DNA of 37,164 bases. Origin: a virus. Below the pieces are notes generated by a model that ran no database searches, had not been told where the DNA came from, and worked only from the letters and a program-made list of their open reading frames with translations. The translations under genes and the position numbers were made by a program. Numbering within the stretch: the stretch's first letter is position 1; each line of letters starts with the position of its first letter. Location: the IMG/VR virus record IMGVR_UViG_3300027996_000086, positions 1-37,164 of that record. One strand, given 5' to 3'. Shown piece after piece: positions 26,557 through 34,808 of the stretch.

Positions 26557-26576
26557 CCTCCTATTTTATTTAGAGG
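26557..26576 (-). promoter_or_regulatory. perfect Shine-Dalgarno of the capsid gene within a possible hairpin
   Basis: The reverse strand has AGGAGG (26557-26562) 11 bases before the capsid ATG. Just upstream, CCTCTA (26571-26576) can pair with TAGGAGG, leaving one bulged G, so the site may be partly closed. Neighbouring genes show only A-rich leaders. Confidence 0.55.
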
Positions 26577-26590
26577 ACTTTGTTTGTTGT

Positions 26591-27724
26591 TTATAATCTT
26601 TTTATTTTTCTAATCTTTAAACCTCTACCATTTTCGGGGTTCAAAGACTTAACCTGCATTCCTCCCTTTGAAGTAACTTCGGGTGCTTTACGTTCAGACA
26701 TATTAATGTTTTTCATCTTCTTGGTAACACCCTCCGTACCTGCAGATAAACCCTGCTCATAAAAGAACTTGGCATATCTTTCGGGATTCGAAGCTATAGC
26801 TAAAGCTTTATGAAACCCTGCAGCATCATTAATCAAACCGTTGTCATCAACGAACTTCTTCATAAAGTTATTCGTATCTAAGTTTCGTTTTTTTAAGTCG
26901 TCCACATTGTTTGGAGTATAAGTCAAAACTTGGTCTTCTCCTATCTTGAAATCAAAACCTTTGAAATCTGAGAACACCTCATCTGTCTTTTCCACGAACC
27001 ATTCGCGTCTCCGCTTCTGTTCCTCTTCGTAGCTCTTTGCTTTTTTTATATATTGGTTGTATGCCTCACGCTCTTCTTTTTCACTTTCAGATTGTTCAAC
27101 CGTACTTGACTCAAGGGGCCGCTTATACATCTCTTTCTGCTCATTGAAAAACTTTTTGGCTCGTCCAATCGCTTTTTTCTTTGCTAACTTTATTTTCTTA
27201 ATATCTGTTTCATCGTCAACATCTACATCATACTTGAAGTCATCTAATAAAACATCTACATCGTCAGAATCTAATCCCTCTTCTGTAGAAAGAAAATAAT
27301 TCTCTAGCAAACTTTTTTCGTCCATAGAATCGAAGTCTTGGTTTAATTTAACATAGTCTTCAATTCCACGTCCTGTTTTTTTCTTGTACTCAAAGTAAGC
27401 TGCAACATCTTCGGGTAGCTCTTCATTTGATTCTTTCTCATCAAACAACTGACCCACAGAGTCTATCTCCTTATCGTACCTATTCTTAATATATGAAAGA
27501 ACGTCTTCCTCTTTTAACTCTGAGGACTGAGTTTGTGTTTCGCCTTGCGGCTGTATTGTTTCTTGCTCTTGTGGGGCGGTGGCACTCTCAGTGCTTGTAT
27601 CCACTCCTTCCAAGTTAATTTCACTTCCTTTATTAGCTACCTCTGCTTTTGCTAATAATTCTTCTTCTACTTCCGCACGAGACTTCTGCTCTCCACCGGA
27701 AACTTCTTTTACTTTAATGTTCAT
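26591..27724 (-). CDS. scaffolding protein (inferred)
   Basis: A 377-residue, highly acidic, largely helical protein between portal and capsid genes, the normal place of a scaffold. The first 60 residues are a Gln/Thr/Glu linker (TAPQEQETIQPQGETQTQSS). The middle has acidic and coiled stretches (DVDVLLDDFKYDVDVDDETD, REAYNQYIKKAKSYEEEQKR). The C-terminus is short and basic (GRGLKIRKIKRL), like the capsid-binding tails of known scaffolds. No catalytic motif is visible. A TAACTTTG box lies 15 bases before the ATG. The only GGCC tetranucleotide that I found in the window falls in this gene (27117-27120). Confidence 0.75.
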   Translation of the reverse strand: MNIKVKEVSGGEQKSRAEVEEELLAKAEVANKGSEINLEGVDTSTESATAPQEQETIQPQGETQTQSSELKEEDVLSYIKNRYDKEIDSVGQLFDEKESNEELPEDVAAYFEYKKKTGRGIEDYVKLNQDFDSMDEKSLLENYFLSTEEGLDSDDVDVLLDDFKYDVDVDDETDIKKIKLAKKKAIGRAKKFFNEQKEMYKRPLESSTVEQSESEKEEREAYNQYIKKAKSYEEEQKRRREWFVEKTDEVFSDFKGFDFKIGEDQVLTYTPNNVDDLKKRNLDTNNFMKKFVDDNGLINDAAGFHKALAIASNPERYAKFFYEQGLSAGTEGVTKKMKNINMSERKAPEVTSKGGMQVKSLNPENGRGLKIRKIKRL

Positions 27725-27739
27725 TTAATTATATTTTTA

Positions 27740-27747
27740 CAAAGTTA
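27740..27747 (-). promoter_or_regulatory. Bacteroidota-type -7 box (TAACTTTG)
   Basis: Reverse strand TAACTTTG, a full TAnnTTTG match, lies 15 bases before the ATG of the scaffold gene in the 50-base gap after the portal gene. The surroundings are AT-rich. No -33 TTTG is seen. It probably drives scaffold and capsid genes. Confidence 0.65.
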
Positions 27748-27774
27748 ATAATAAATTTATTACATTTTATTTAA

Positions 27775-30210
27775 CTATCTAGGCTCAAACTCTGCCATAT
27801 CAAAACCATCAAGACTATCTTCGTTAGATTCAAATGTAACAGGAGGAAGGTTATTTTTCCTTTGGTCTATAAGCTTAGACTGCTCACTGTTCTGTTGACT
27901 TATACGGTCTGACTTTGCGGTCTCTCTTTGATTCTCTCTACTCTTTAGTGCATTCTCACTTATGTCTCTAAGCTGCATATTGAAATCAAACTCAGTCTGC
28001 ATAAGCTCTCTCTTAAGCATTGCTTCATTCTTAAGCTTCTCAATCTCAAATGCTACCTCTGCTTGCTTAAGCTGCATTTTTCCCTGCAACTCTGCTTGCT
28101 GTTTCTGCATAGCAGTCTGAGCTGCCATCTGCTGTGATTGCATATTAAGCTGAGCCTGATGCTCATTCATTTCTTTTTTCTGCTTCTGTTCTTTTTCTTG
28201 CTTTTGAACTCTCTTTACTTTTAACAACTGATTTGCAAGTTTTATATTCTTGAGTTCTCTTATGTCAATAGCATCCTCAAGATTTATATCCTGCTTCTGT
28301 AATGCCATCTGTATGTTTTGTTCAAGCTTTGCTTGCTCTTCTTCGTCCGGACTTACATCAATAAATATACCGAAGTCATATATGTATAGGTCTGATATGT
28401 CTCCGAGTATACTCACGTTATACTTTCCTATTTTATTTACAAAATCGTCTTTAAAGTCTGCATACTCTAATATGTCAGCAACTCTATATGTCAATGCTTC
28501 AGATAGGCTTCTAAATAAATAAAGGCTCCCGTCAAGTATGTGTCTCGTTGCTGTGTTGGAGTTTAGTGCTGCAAGTTTCTGTAAGCCAACTAATGAATTA
28601 GGGTCCGGAGTAGATGCGTCTCTAGCTTCATTGAGACCTGTAACCGTCCTAATCATATTTAGGTAATGGTTATAGTTTGTTAAAAGCATCTGTGTCTTAC
28701 TAGCACCCGACGACGACTGAAGCTCCTTGATAGGAACCTTACCTTGATTATAATCTCCGTCTTGAGTATAGCTTCTACCTATAACACTACCCGTTTGAAA
28801 ATACATACGTAAAGCATCTTCGGGGTTATATGCCTGCCCTGTTCCTAAGTCAACCTCGTTTAACCCATCTGCATCTATATAAACACCGTCGGGTACAACT
28901 CTTGATATTACTTGTTGAAGCTTAAGGTGTGTCATCTGAATTAAATCAGCAAAAGGAATCATCCTCCTAACCAAAGATTCAATAACTCCCTTGTACATTC
29001 TTGGAGCCACAGCTACGTAATTAGGAAGTGCGTGTTGACTTGAAGACTTTGGTCTTACCATATTCTGAGCTAACTCCCACTTAAGGATAATGTTAGTACC
29101 CATAACCATAACACCATCATACCACACATCAATAGTCTTCTCAATCTTTTCAAACCTACCCTCTTCCATCATATCTACAGGAGGATTAAATTGGTCGTCT
29201 TTTTCTACTACTTTACTACCCCCGGTTTCAAGAATTTTTTTCTTGTAAACCATCTTCTTTGTGGTCTTGTAGTTAAAGTACATAACGGTTACGGTGTCTC
29301 TATAAAATATATCGTTCTCGTAATACTGAGCAACGTTATAATAGTTGTACCAATTTTGACTGTACTTGCCTATTTCTTCTAAATCTTCTTTTGTTAATGA
29401 AGGGTCTATCTTTAGTAGTTCTACAATAGGAAGAGTCTTTATTTCTCCCCAATAAAAACAATCTTTAAAGTGAGGGTCTTCAGTATAGCTATAGACCACG
29501 TTCGCAGGGTCAACATATTCAACCGCAACTCCCGAACCTTTTAAGAAGTTATGCTTAGCTATACTAACGCCTATTGTAGCTAAATCATAGTCACATCTTT
29601 TTCTTACATCTTGATAATGATTCTCTTCAAATATAGTGTTTATAGCCTCTTCTTCTGCTATCTCAATAGCAGGCTTATAGTTAAGCTGCATATATAAAGA
29701 AAGCTCTTCATCTGTATTAGGAAGTTCATCGGGTTCTATAATAAAAGGATTGGCTCCTGTTTTGTCTTTTATAATATTAAGAGTTTCTTTGGCAACCATC
29801 TGCCCCTCTATCATATCTTGATACTTGCTTCTCTTTGATTGTGACAATGCGTCTTGAGAATAAGCCTTTACCTTAAACAATCTATCAGACATCCCATTAA
29901 CAACGATGTCAACAAACTTAGGTATAACAGGCACAGGTGTCCAATCTAAGTTTAGATAAGATAAGTCACCATCAATAGCAAGCTCGTTCTTGTATTTAGC
30001 AACAGACTGTTCGCCTCGTGCATATAATCTTAGCTTGTTAAAGTCTCTCCATTGACTATAAAATCTGCATTGTTGCCCATCTTTCTTAAACCATTCGTAC
30101 TGAATTGCTTGTCCAATCTGTAATCCAAATTCTTCGGTAGCTTTCTCGGCATCCGATACGAATTGACTTGGGAAACCTGCAGATGAAATATTTATTTTTA
30201 CGTCTTTCAT
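27775..30210 (-). CDS. portal protein
   Basis: An 811-residue protein that starts by ATGA overlap with the end of TerL. Several segments match from memory crAss-like portals: QLNYKPAIEIAEEEAIN, VRKRCDYDLATIGVSIAKH, GVAVEYVDPANVVYS and DPHFKDCFYWGEIK. The C-terminal 170 residues are a Gln-rich coiled coil (QMALQKQDINLEDAID, then NEHQAQLNMQSQQMAAQTAM), as expected for a crown or barrel. The portal dodecamer sits at one capsid vertex, binds TerL for packaging and the ring proteins below. The length is large but normal for this group. Confidence 0.9.
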   Translation of the reverse strand: MKDVKINISSAGFPSQFVSDAEKATEEFGLQIGQAIQYEWFKKDGQQCRFYSQWRDFNKLRLYARGEQSVAKYKNELAIDGDLSYLNLDWTPVPVIPKFVDIVVNGMSDRLFKVKAYSQDALSQSKRSKYQDMIEGQMVAKETLNIIKDKTGANPFIIEPDELPNTDEELSLYMQLNYKPAIEIAEEEAINTIFEENHYQDVRKRCDYDLATIGVSIAKHNFLKGSGVAVEYVDPANVVYSYTEDPHFKDCFYWGEIKTLPIVELLKIDPSLTKEDLEEIGKYSQNWYNYYNVAQYYENDIFYRDTVTVMYFNYKTTKKMVYKKKILETGGSKVVEKDDQFNPPVDMMEEGRFEKIEKTIDVWYDGVMVMGTNIILKWELAQNMVRPKSSSQHALPNYVAVAPRMYKGVIESLVRRMIPFADLIQMTHLKLQQVISRVVPDGVYIDADGLNEVDLGTGQAYNPEDALRMYFQTGSVIGRSYTQDGDYNQGKVPIKELQSSSGASKTQMLLTNYNHYLNMIRTVTGLNEARDASTPDPNSLVGLQKLAALNSNTATRHILDGSLYLFRSLSEALTYRVADILEYADFKDDFVNKIGKYNVSILGDISDLYIYDFGIFIDVSPDEEEQAKLEQNIQMALQKQDINLEDAIDIRELKNIKLANQLLKVKRVQKQEKEQKQKKEMNEHQAQLNMQSQQMAAQTAMQKQQAELQGKMQLKQAEVAFEIEKLKNEAMLKRELMQTEFDFNMQLRDISENALKSRENQRETAKSDRISQQNSEQSKLIDQRKNNLPPVTFESNEDSLDGFDMAEFEPR

Positions 30211-32453
30211 CTGATTATTTCACTTAATGTTCCTGTGTTACTATACCTTGCAAAGTTAACTTTTATTTTTGACTCTTTTTTCTGTGGAGTGTATAGATGT
30301 TTCTGACACGCCATTATTGCAAGTCCCGAACTTATAGAAGCATCATACTTAGTTCTGTTGTTTATATCAAACTTTGCCCAATCTTCCAATGTTCTAACAA
30401 ATGGCATTGTACCCATAGCATCATTATCCCTAAAAGTTCCGTCCATATCCATACCCACGTACTTCTCTATGTATGACTCAATAGCAGAGGCGTGAGCCTG
30501 CTTTACATCCTCACTTGTGTTAGGTATACCTCCGAGTTCTTTTTCAGTCTTAGAGAGCTTCGTATAAGTCTTGTCGGGTCTGTTCATACAGAACCCCCTA
30601 TATCCTCTATTCTTAAAGTGATATAGTAGTCTTGGTTTGTTGTTCTCTATAAGTATAGGCATTCCATAAAATATACAAGCCATTAGAACTTCTTCATAAA
30701 AAATCTCTGCAGTCTGAGGTCTTGCTACATACTCAAGAAAAAACTCATTAGAAGGAGCATCTTCCATACTAAACTTAGTTAATCCGTGAAGCGCACCATT
30801 TGAACCGCCGCCTCCAACTACTCCTGATATATCATAAGAGTCACAACCAAATGCCCCCATATGTTCATTCCCCGGATACTTGACTCCGTTCTTAACAGAA
30901 AATCTATTGTTTAACCCCTTCCTCGGTGTCCAAGACACTTTAAATCTACCGCGATTATCGGGGCTAAATATAACATCAGTATCTTTTATACCGTCTCTCC
31001 AATGAAAAGAACCCCTTGTTATGTGATGCTCCTTTATCATTGAATCATTATAGTCTATCTGTTGATATATCTTCGTAAGGTTAAATAAAGATTCTTTACT
31101 TTCATCCCTAAATGCGTGAGACTCAGTTCGTGGAAACTGACGATAAAACTCATTTAGTGCATCGGGGTCGTTCTTTAAAGACTCTACCTCTGCTTCCCAA
31201 TAGTCTATCGCTCCATTTGAAATCATTTCATTATCAACGCCTAACACTTCTACCGGAGGTTTTCTAAAAACAGGCATACCGTACCTATCAATAAATCCTT
31301 CCATATTCCATTCCATAGGGATAAACAACGAATACATTCCGCTCTTCGTTTGACCGTTAGCATTTCGTGTTGAAAGCCTTGAGTCTTCGTAAAGTTTTTT
31401 AAAGTTTCCACCCCCTTTTGCCAAAGCATTTGATGTAGAGCCCATCATACACTTACCTATAATCTTACTACCTAAACGTAAACACGTTTTTGTTACTCGC
31501 CAATTATTAAGTATGTTGTTTGGTTTAATCCATTTTCCACTTTCATCGTGTATCAGTAGTAACAATTTTTCACCATCATAGCTGTTGTCATCTGTGTTCT
31601 TCCAATCTATTGTTGTGTCGAGTCCTTGCATCTCATTCTCAGACACCTCGTACATATTCTTCTTTGTAATCTTGGATGCAGGAATCCTAAACGCTAGTTC
31701 TGTTTTAGGCTTGTCCATACCATCTTGTATAGGCTTAAAGAAAAAAGGATAGTTGTTTACTACAGGCACAACCTTATCTGTAAACATCTTCTTGGCATCT
31801 GCGCCTGTTTTGGATAAGATTCCTATCCTTGAATCTTTAGATATAGTACCTATGTTTGCACACTCCTCTGAACCCATATAAGAAAATCCGGAACGTCTTA
31901 TCTTTAAATAGTCCATACCAAAGCTTCTACTGTCAGCTTTACAGGCTTCCCAAAATAAATATAGTATTCTGTTAGCTTCTCTATAGTCGGGGTATCCAAT
32001 ATCAATCTTGGTCCACTGAAGATACATATAGTGACCTCCGGTTATGTAAGTTTTTTTTCCGTTATTTATAAACCAACACCCCTCTTCTCTTCTATTGAAC
32101 TCTTCCTCTATGTAATCAACCCATCTGTTCTTAAAGGTTGCGTGCTGTTCATTCCACTGAAATATAGATTGTATTTTTTTAAGGTCTTTTGGTATATCTA
32201 TTCTCTCCCAATACTGTTCTGATTTTTTTGAGTGTCGTTGAGGACACTCTTTAGGAGGTCTAGGTAAAGCAATAGCAAGACCCTGCACTTCAACTATCTC
32301 ACCTATCTCACCTGTCTTTGATATAACAACTACGTCATACTTCGAATCATACCCATACCTCCAACTGCCACTCTTGTTTTTGTTGGTCAAAACAGTCTTT
32401 GGGATGTAATCCTCTAAGACCCTGTATAGATTATCCTGCGTGTCTTTCTGCAA
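30207..32453 (-). CDS. terL: terminase large subunit
   Basis: A 748-residue packaging motor. Walker B is LLLLIHDE with D303-E304, followed by a C-motif-like MMGSTSN. The usual Walker A Gly-Lys-Ser/Thr is not seen; KIRRSGFSYMGS (about residues 183-194) stands in its place, as I recall for crAss-like TerL. The nuclease half shows FGCDSYDISG with D538, PILIENN and EDVKQAHASAIESYI, matching the RNase H-like acidic sites. The start is taken as TTG at 32453, because no ATG or GTG suits; it overlaps the previous gene by 23 bases. A hairpin repeat at 32230-32249 lies in frame and encodes ECPQRHS near residue 70, outside the motor motifs. Confidence 0.9.
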   Translation of the reverse strand: MQKDTQDNLYRVLEDYIPKTVLTNKNKSGSWRYGYDSKYDVVVISKTGEIGEIVEVQGLAIALPRPPKECPQRHSKKSEQYWERIDIPKDLKKIQSIFQWNEQHATFKNRWVDYIEEEFNRREEGCWFINNGKKTYITGGHYMYLQWTKIDIGYPDYREANRILYLFWEACKADSRSFGMDYLKIRRSGFSYMGSEECANIGTISKDSRIGILSKTGADAKKMFTDKVVPVVNNYPFFFKPIQDGMDKPKTELAFRIPASKITKKNMYEVSENEMQGLDTTIDWKNTDDNSYDGEKLLLLIHDESGKWIKPNNILNNWRVTKTCLRLGSKIIGKCMMGSTSNALAKGGGNFKKLYEDSRLSTRNANGQTKSGMYSLFIPMEWNMEGFIDRYGMPVFRKPPVEVLGVDNEMISNGAIDYWEAEVESLKNDPDALNEFYRQFPRTESHAFRDESKESLFNLTKIYQQIDYNDSMIKEHHITRGSFHWRDGIKDTDVIFSPDNRGRFKVSWTPRKGLNNRFSVKNGVKYPGNEHMGAFGCDSYDISGVVGGGGSNGALHGLTKFSMEDAPSNEFFLEYVARPQTAEIFYEEVLMACIFYGMPILIENNKPRLLYHFKNRGYRGFCMNRPDKTYTKLSKTEKELGGIPNTSEDVKQAHASAIESYIEKYVGMDMDGTFRDNDAMGTMPFVRTLEDWAKFDINNRTKYDASISSGLAIMACQKHLYTPQKKESKIKVNFARYSNTGTLSEIIR
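30251..30258 (-). promoter_or_regulatory. possible -7 box inside the end of terL
   Basis: Reverse strand TAACTTTG fits TAnnTTTG and lies 40 bases before the portal ATG, within coding sequence (codons for V-N-F-A). It could add expression of the portal gene, but a chance match in coding DNA is also likely. Confidence 0.3.
30926..30938. repeat. weak relative of the hairpin repeat in terL
   Basis: GTGTC-CAA-GACAC with a 5-bp stem and 3-base loop, in codons for VSWTP. It has the same arms as the family but lacks the conserved loop, so membership is uncertain. Confidence 0.35.
32230..32249 (-). repeat. dispersed hairpin repeat, copy 8
   Basis: GAGTGTCGTTGAGGACACTC, a 7-bp stem, in frame in terL (ECPQRHS, the third reading frame used by the family). 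The 20 bases are identical to the terminator behind the capsid gene. Confidence 0.85.
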
Positions 32454-32712
32454 AACCTTGCTTTGAATTGTTATTATTTTTTCCGCTCTTAGTTAACTCT
32501 AAAGCTTCCTTCTCTGTTTCGATTCTACTTAGAATTTCAAAGGCATCGAATATGGCAAGCTTCTTTGTTGCTGCTGCGTTCTTTAACCTATCTGCTGCAA
32601 GCTCGTCTTCAGAGTCGTATCTTATTATCTCCTCTTTAGCGACCTTTATAAGCTGCTGAACAGCTATACTTCCTGCCTTAATAATATTTTCTTTTAGTTC
32701 TGTAGGTGTCAT
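32431..32712 (-). CDS. candidate small terminase subunit
   Basis: A 93-residue helical protein just before terL. It has a helical core (IAVQQLIKVAKEEIIRYD, LAADRLKNAAATKKLAIFDA, FEILSRIETEKEAL) and a loose polar tail. I do not recognise a helix-turn-helix with confidence. Position directly upstream of TerL and small size make it the best TerS candidate in the window, but this is context only. It overlaps the previous gene in ATGA fashion and the terL TTG start by 23 bases. Confidence 0.45.
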   Translation of the reverse strand: MTPTELKENIIKAGSIAVQQLIKVAKEEIIRYDSEDELAADRLKNAAATKKLAIFDAFEILSRIETEKEALELTKSGKNNNNSKQGFAERHAG

Positions 32713-33272
32713 ACAAGCATTGTTATTTGATGGTCATACATTCTGTAAAGTTTTTCACCATCTACATTAAATTCATATTCACTATCCGGCTTAAAACTAA
32801 TTCTATCACCCGGTTTTACACCTTTACTTAGAAGGTATGTATTAGGGTACTTCATTTCTCCTACTAAAGGCTCCTCACTAAATGGTTTAAATATGTAAGA
32901 CTCTTCTGTTGGAACAGGTTTTACAAAGCAGTATCTGTCATATGGATTCCAACCGTTTTCATTCTTGTACATATAGAATTGGTCCGGGTCCACAAGAAAC
33001 ATATCATCCTTTAAAAAACTTTTCCCACTCTGTCTACTCCCTTTCATATCGTTGTAGAACTTAAATACATTATGGTGTACTAAAAGTGTGTCTCCTTTTT
33101 TAATTTCTCCCGTATAAGATAATGGAGTTGATAATACTTCTGCATACCTGTTAGAAAAATTATGGTCCTCTTCCGATGTGCTTATGATTAAATCAACACC
33201 TGCAACATCTTTAGTATTGTCGTATCGTTTTCCTTTTGATGGGGTTACTATGAACTGAGTTGGTGATTTCAA
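32709..33272 (-). CDS. GroES-like (chaperonin-10 fold) protein, putative
   Basis: A 187-residue protein. The segment YAEVLSTPLSYTGEIKKGDT, then LLVHHNVFKFYNDM, has the Cpn10 pattern: a strand, a G-x-x-V/I-K-x-GD turn and a strand with a following mobile loop (KGSRQSGKSFLKDD). GDRISFKPDSEYEF near the end repeats the GD-turn. T4 gp31 is a precedent for phage GroES-like proteins that help fold the capsid protein; this role here is inferred. The start is TTG at 33272, overlapping the upstream stop by four bases (TTGA). The assignment is from pattern memory. Confidence 0.55.
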   Translation of the reverse strand: MKSPTQFIVTPSKGKRYDNTKDVAGVDLIISTSEEDHNFSNRYAEVLSTPLSYTGEIKKGDTLLVHHNVFKFYNDMKGSRQSGKSFLKDDMFLVDPDQFYMYKNENGWNPYDRYCFVKPVPTEESYIFKPFSEEPLVGEMKYPNTYLLSKGVKPGDRISFKPDSEYEFNVDGEKLYRMYDHQITMLV

Positions 33273-33496
33273 AAATTTATATTATATTCTATTGTTATAG
33301 GAAGATTAGAATTAAACTCTTTCCAAAGCACAACCATATCTCCTTTTGTTTCTTCTATATAAATTTTATAAGAAGAATTTGTTGAGTTGAACTTTACTAA
33401 GTGTATCACATAGCTACCTCCTAAAACCTCCTGCCCTATTATGTAGTGCATTGCAGCCTTAAAATCTGTACCTATTGATATTTTTCTAATATCCAC
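33269..33496 (-). CDS. conserved phage hypothetical protein
   Basis: A 75-residue protein (MDIRKISIGTDFKAAMHYII, then GQEVLGGSYVIHLVKF and PITIEYNINF). The beginning and end feel conserved among Bacteroidota podoviruses, but no function is known to me. It is small, beta-rich and without membrane segments. It leads the packaging operon and overlaps the GroES-like gene by four bases. Confidence 0.6.
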   Translation of the reverse strand: MDIRKISIGTDFKAAMHYIIGQEVLGGSYVIHLVKFNSTNSSYKIYIEETKGDMVVLWKEFNSNLPITIEYNINF

Positions 33497-33514
33497 TTTT
33501 ATTAAATTTAATTT

Positions 33515-34549
33515 TTATAAAGCCTGCCCATTGCTGCAATACCAATCCGTACCATCACTTACGCAGGTGGTTGTAGAATAAAGTATTGTTGGTAATGGTT
33601 TAGTTGAAACACCATTAATTAACGCCCCACCATTAGCTCCTATATTTGCAGCAGTAGTAGTCGATTTTCTAACTAAAACAACTTTCTTTCCTGCTACGTT
33701 TAGTGTTGAATCTAAGTAAATTGTACCTGACCCCGATGTTGCACTATAAAATATTACATCTGCATTTGCTGAAGGGTCACCCGCAGCATCTACTGTAGTA
33801 GTAGAGGATAATAGTTCAGACTGCCAAGTTAGTTTACCGCTTGCGTTTGAAACAAGAATCTGACCGTCACCACCTAAAGTGTTTGTGGAATCCTTTACCG
33901 CTGCCTGCAATCGTATTGATGACCCCGTTAAAAAACCGAACTCCCCAACACTAAATAAATAGCCCCCTGTGTGTTCTACATCTCCTGTAATATCTTGGTC
34001 CCCTACCTGTTGAATATTACCCGTAAGAATTATATCTCCTGTCTGCTCTATGTTTCCTATAAGCTCTATGTCACCCGCAGTAATTTCTATATTACCTGTT
34101 TGCTCTATGTTTCCTATAAGCTGTATATTACCTGTAAGATTAATGTCATTAGTAGCTGTGTTACCTATAGCTAATACTTGCTCAAGATTCTGATTCGTAA
34201 GTCCCGAACCAAAAACAAGCTGACCACTTGCATTACAAACAAGAGTCTCACCGTTGGTGCCAAGAGCGCCATTGAAGTCTCTTACTGTACCTCCCAAGCT
34301 TAAAGCTCCTCCTGTTATACTGAAGTTACCTGTCTGCGTAATGTCTCCTGTGAGTATTATACTCTGAGTAGCTGTGTTACCTGCATCAAGTACATTCTGC
34401 AAAGTAATATTAGATTGGAACAATGCGAGAAGGTCACTAATTAAAAAGTTCTTAGTAACGTTAACAGGTGTTCCTGCTACCTCAGTTCCAATAAATTTAT
34501 CCGATAGTGTTACCGGACTTGCATTTGTGTATGTACTTATTCTTGCCAT
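33515..34549 (-). CDS. fibre-like virion protein with short beta repeats
   Basis: A 344-residue protein. The N-terminus (MARISTYTNASPVTLSDKFI, then TKNFLISDLLALF) resembles the virion-anchoring head of fibre proteins in Bacteroidota phages. Residues about 55-200 hold repeated units: TLQNVLDAGNTAT and NLEQVLAIGNTAT, then LIGNIEQTGNIEI, LIGNIEQTGDIIL, LTGNIQQVGDQDI and DITGDVEHTG. These suit a trimeric beta-helix shaft. The C-terminal part (GQILVSNASGKLTW, TTCVSDGTDWYCSNG) may be the tip, though it lacks a clear peptidase or carbohydrate module. Whether it is a head or tail fibre cannot be told. Confidence 0.65.
   Translation of the reverse strand: MARISTYTNASPVTLSDKFIGTEVAGTPVNVTKNFLISDLLALFQSNITLQNVLDAGNTATQSIILTGDITQTGNFSITGGALSLGGTVRDFNGALGTNGETLVCNASGQLVFGSGLTNQNLEQVLAIGNTATNDINLTGNIQLIGNIEQTGNIEITAGDIELIGNIEQTGDIILTGNIQQVGDQDITGDVEHTGGYLFSVGEFGFLTGSSIRLQAAVKDSTNTLGGDGQILVSNASGKLTWQSELLSSTTTVDAAGDPSANADVIFYSATSGSGTIYLDSTLNVAGKKVVLVRKSTTTAANIGANGGALINGVSTKPLPTILYSTTTCVSDGTDWYCSNGQAL
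34044..34122. repeat. 57-bp direct repeat in the fibre gene
   Basis: A 22-base unit (TGCTCTATGTTTCCTATAAG plus CT) occurs at 34044-34065 and again at 34101-34122, a spacing of 57 bases or 19 codons. It encodes LIGNIEQ repeats of the fibre shaft and could support changes of shaft length by recombination. Confidence 0.8.
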
Positions 34550-34551
34550 CT

Positions 34552-34779
34552 TTATTTTTTGTTTTCAGTAACCTCTCCTGTCTGAACATTTATAACGGAG
34601 TCGGCTCCATATTTATCTATAAGCTTCTGCTCGTGCTTACCGAAGTCCTGCTTCAAGACATCAATCGTCTTTAGAAGTTGGTGCTTGTTAAGCTCTAAAT
34701 CTGCTAAGGCAAGTTTTGCCTTCTGAAACTCACCCTGCATCTCACGGATGGTCTCTAATTCTTTTTCATTAAGTTTCAT
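34552..34779 (-). CDS. small coiled-coil protein
   Basis: A 75-residue protein that is almost all coiled coil (LETIREMQGEFQKAKLALAD, then LELNKHQLLKTIDVLKQD), ending in VINVQTGEVTENKK. Proteins with this shape and a YG..S.I.V.TGE end are common in flavobacterial phages, without known function. It is preceded by a TATCTTTG box and followed after two bases by the fibre gene, so it may assist fibre production or assembly. Confidence 0.6.
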   Translation of the reverse strand: MKLNEKELETIREMQGEFQKAKLALADLELNKHQLLKTIDVLKQDFGKHEQKLIDKYGADSVINVQTGEVTENKK

Positions 34780-34800
34780 TGTATTAGATTTTATTTGCTA

Positions 34801-34808
34801 CAAAGATA
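34801..34808 (-). promoter_or_regulatory. Bacteroidota-type -7 box (TATCTTTG)
   Basis: Reverse strand TATCTTTG lies 21 bases before the ATG of the coiled-coil gene, in the gap after the holin gene. No -33 box is clear. It probably starts the unit coiled coil-fibre-packaging genes. Confidence 0.75.

Noticed and set aside
132-32249. CRISPR array or insertion sequence behind the repeated palindromes
   Set aside because: Copies are kilobases apart and unevenly spaced, have no spacers, no adjacent cas genes, transposase or target-site duplications visible.
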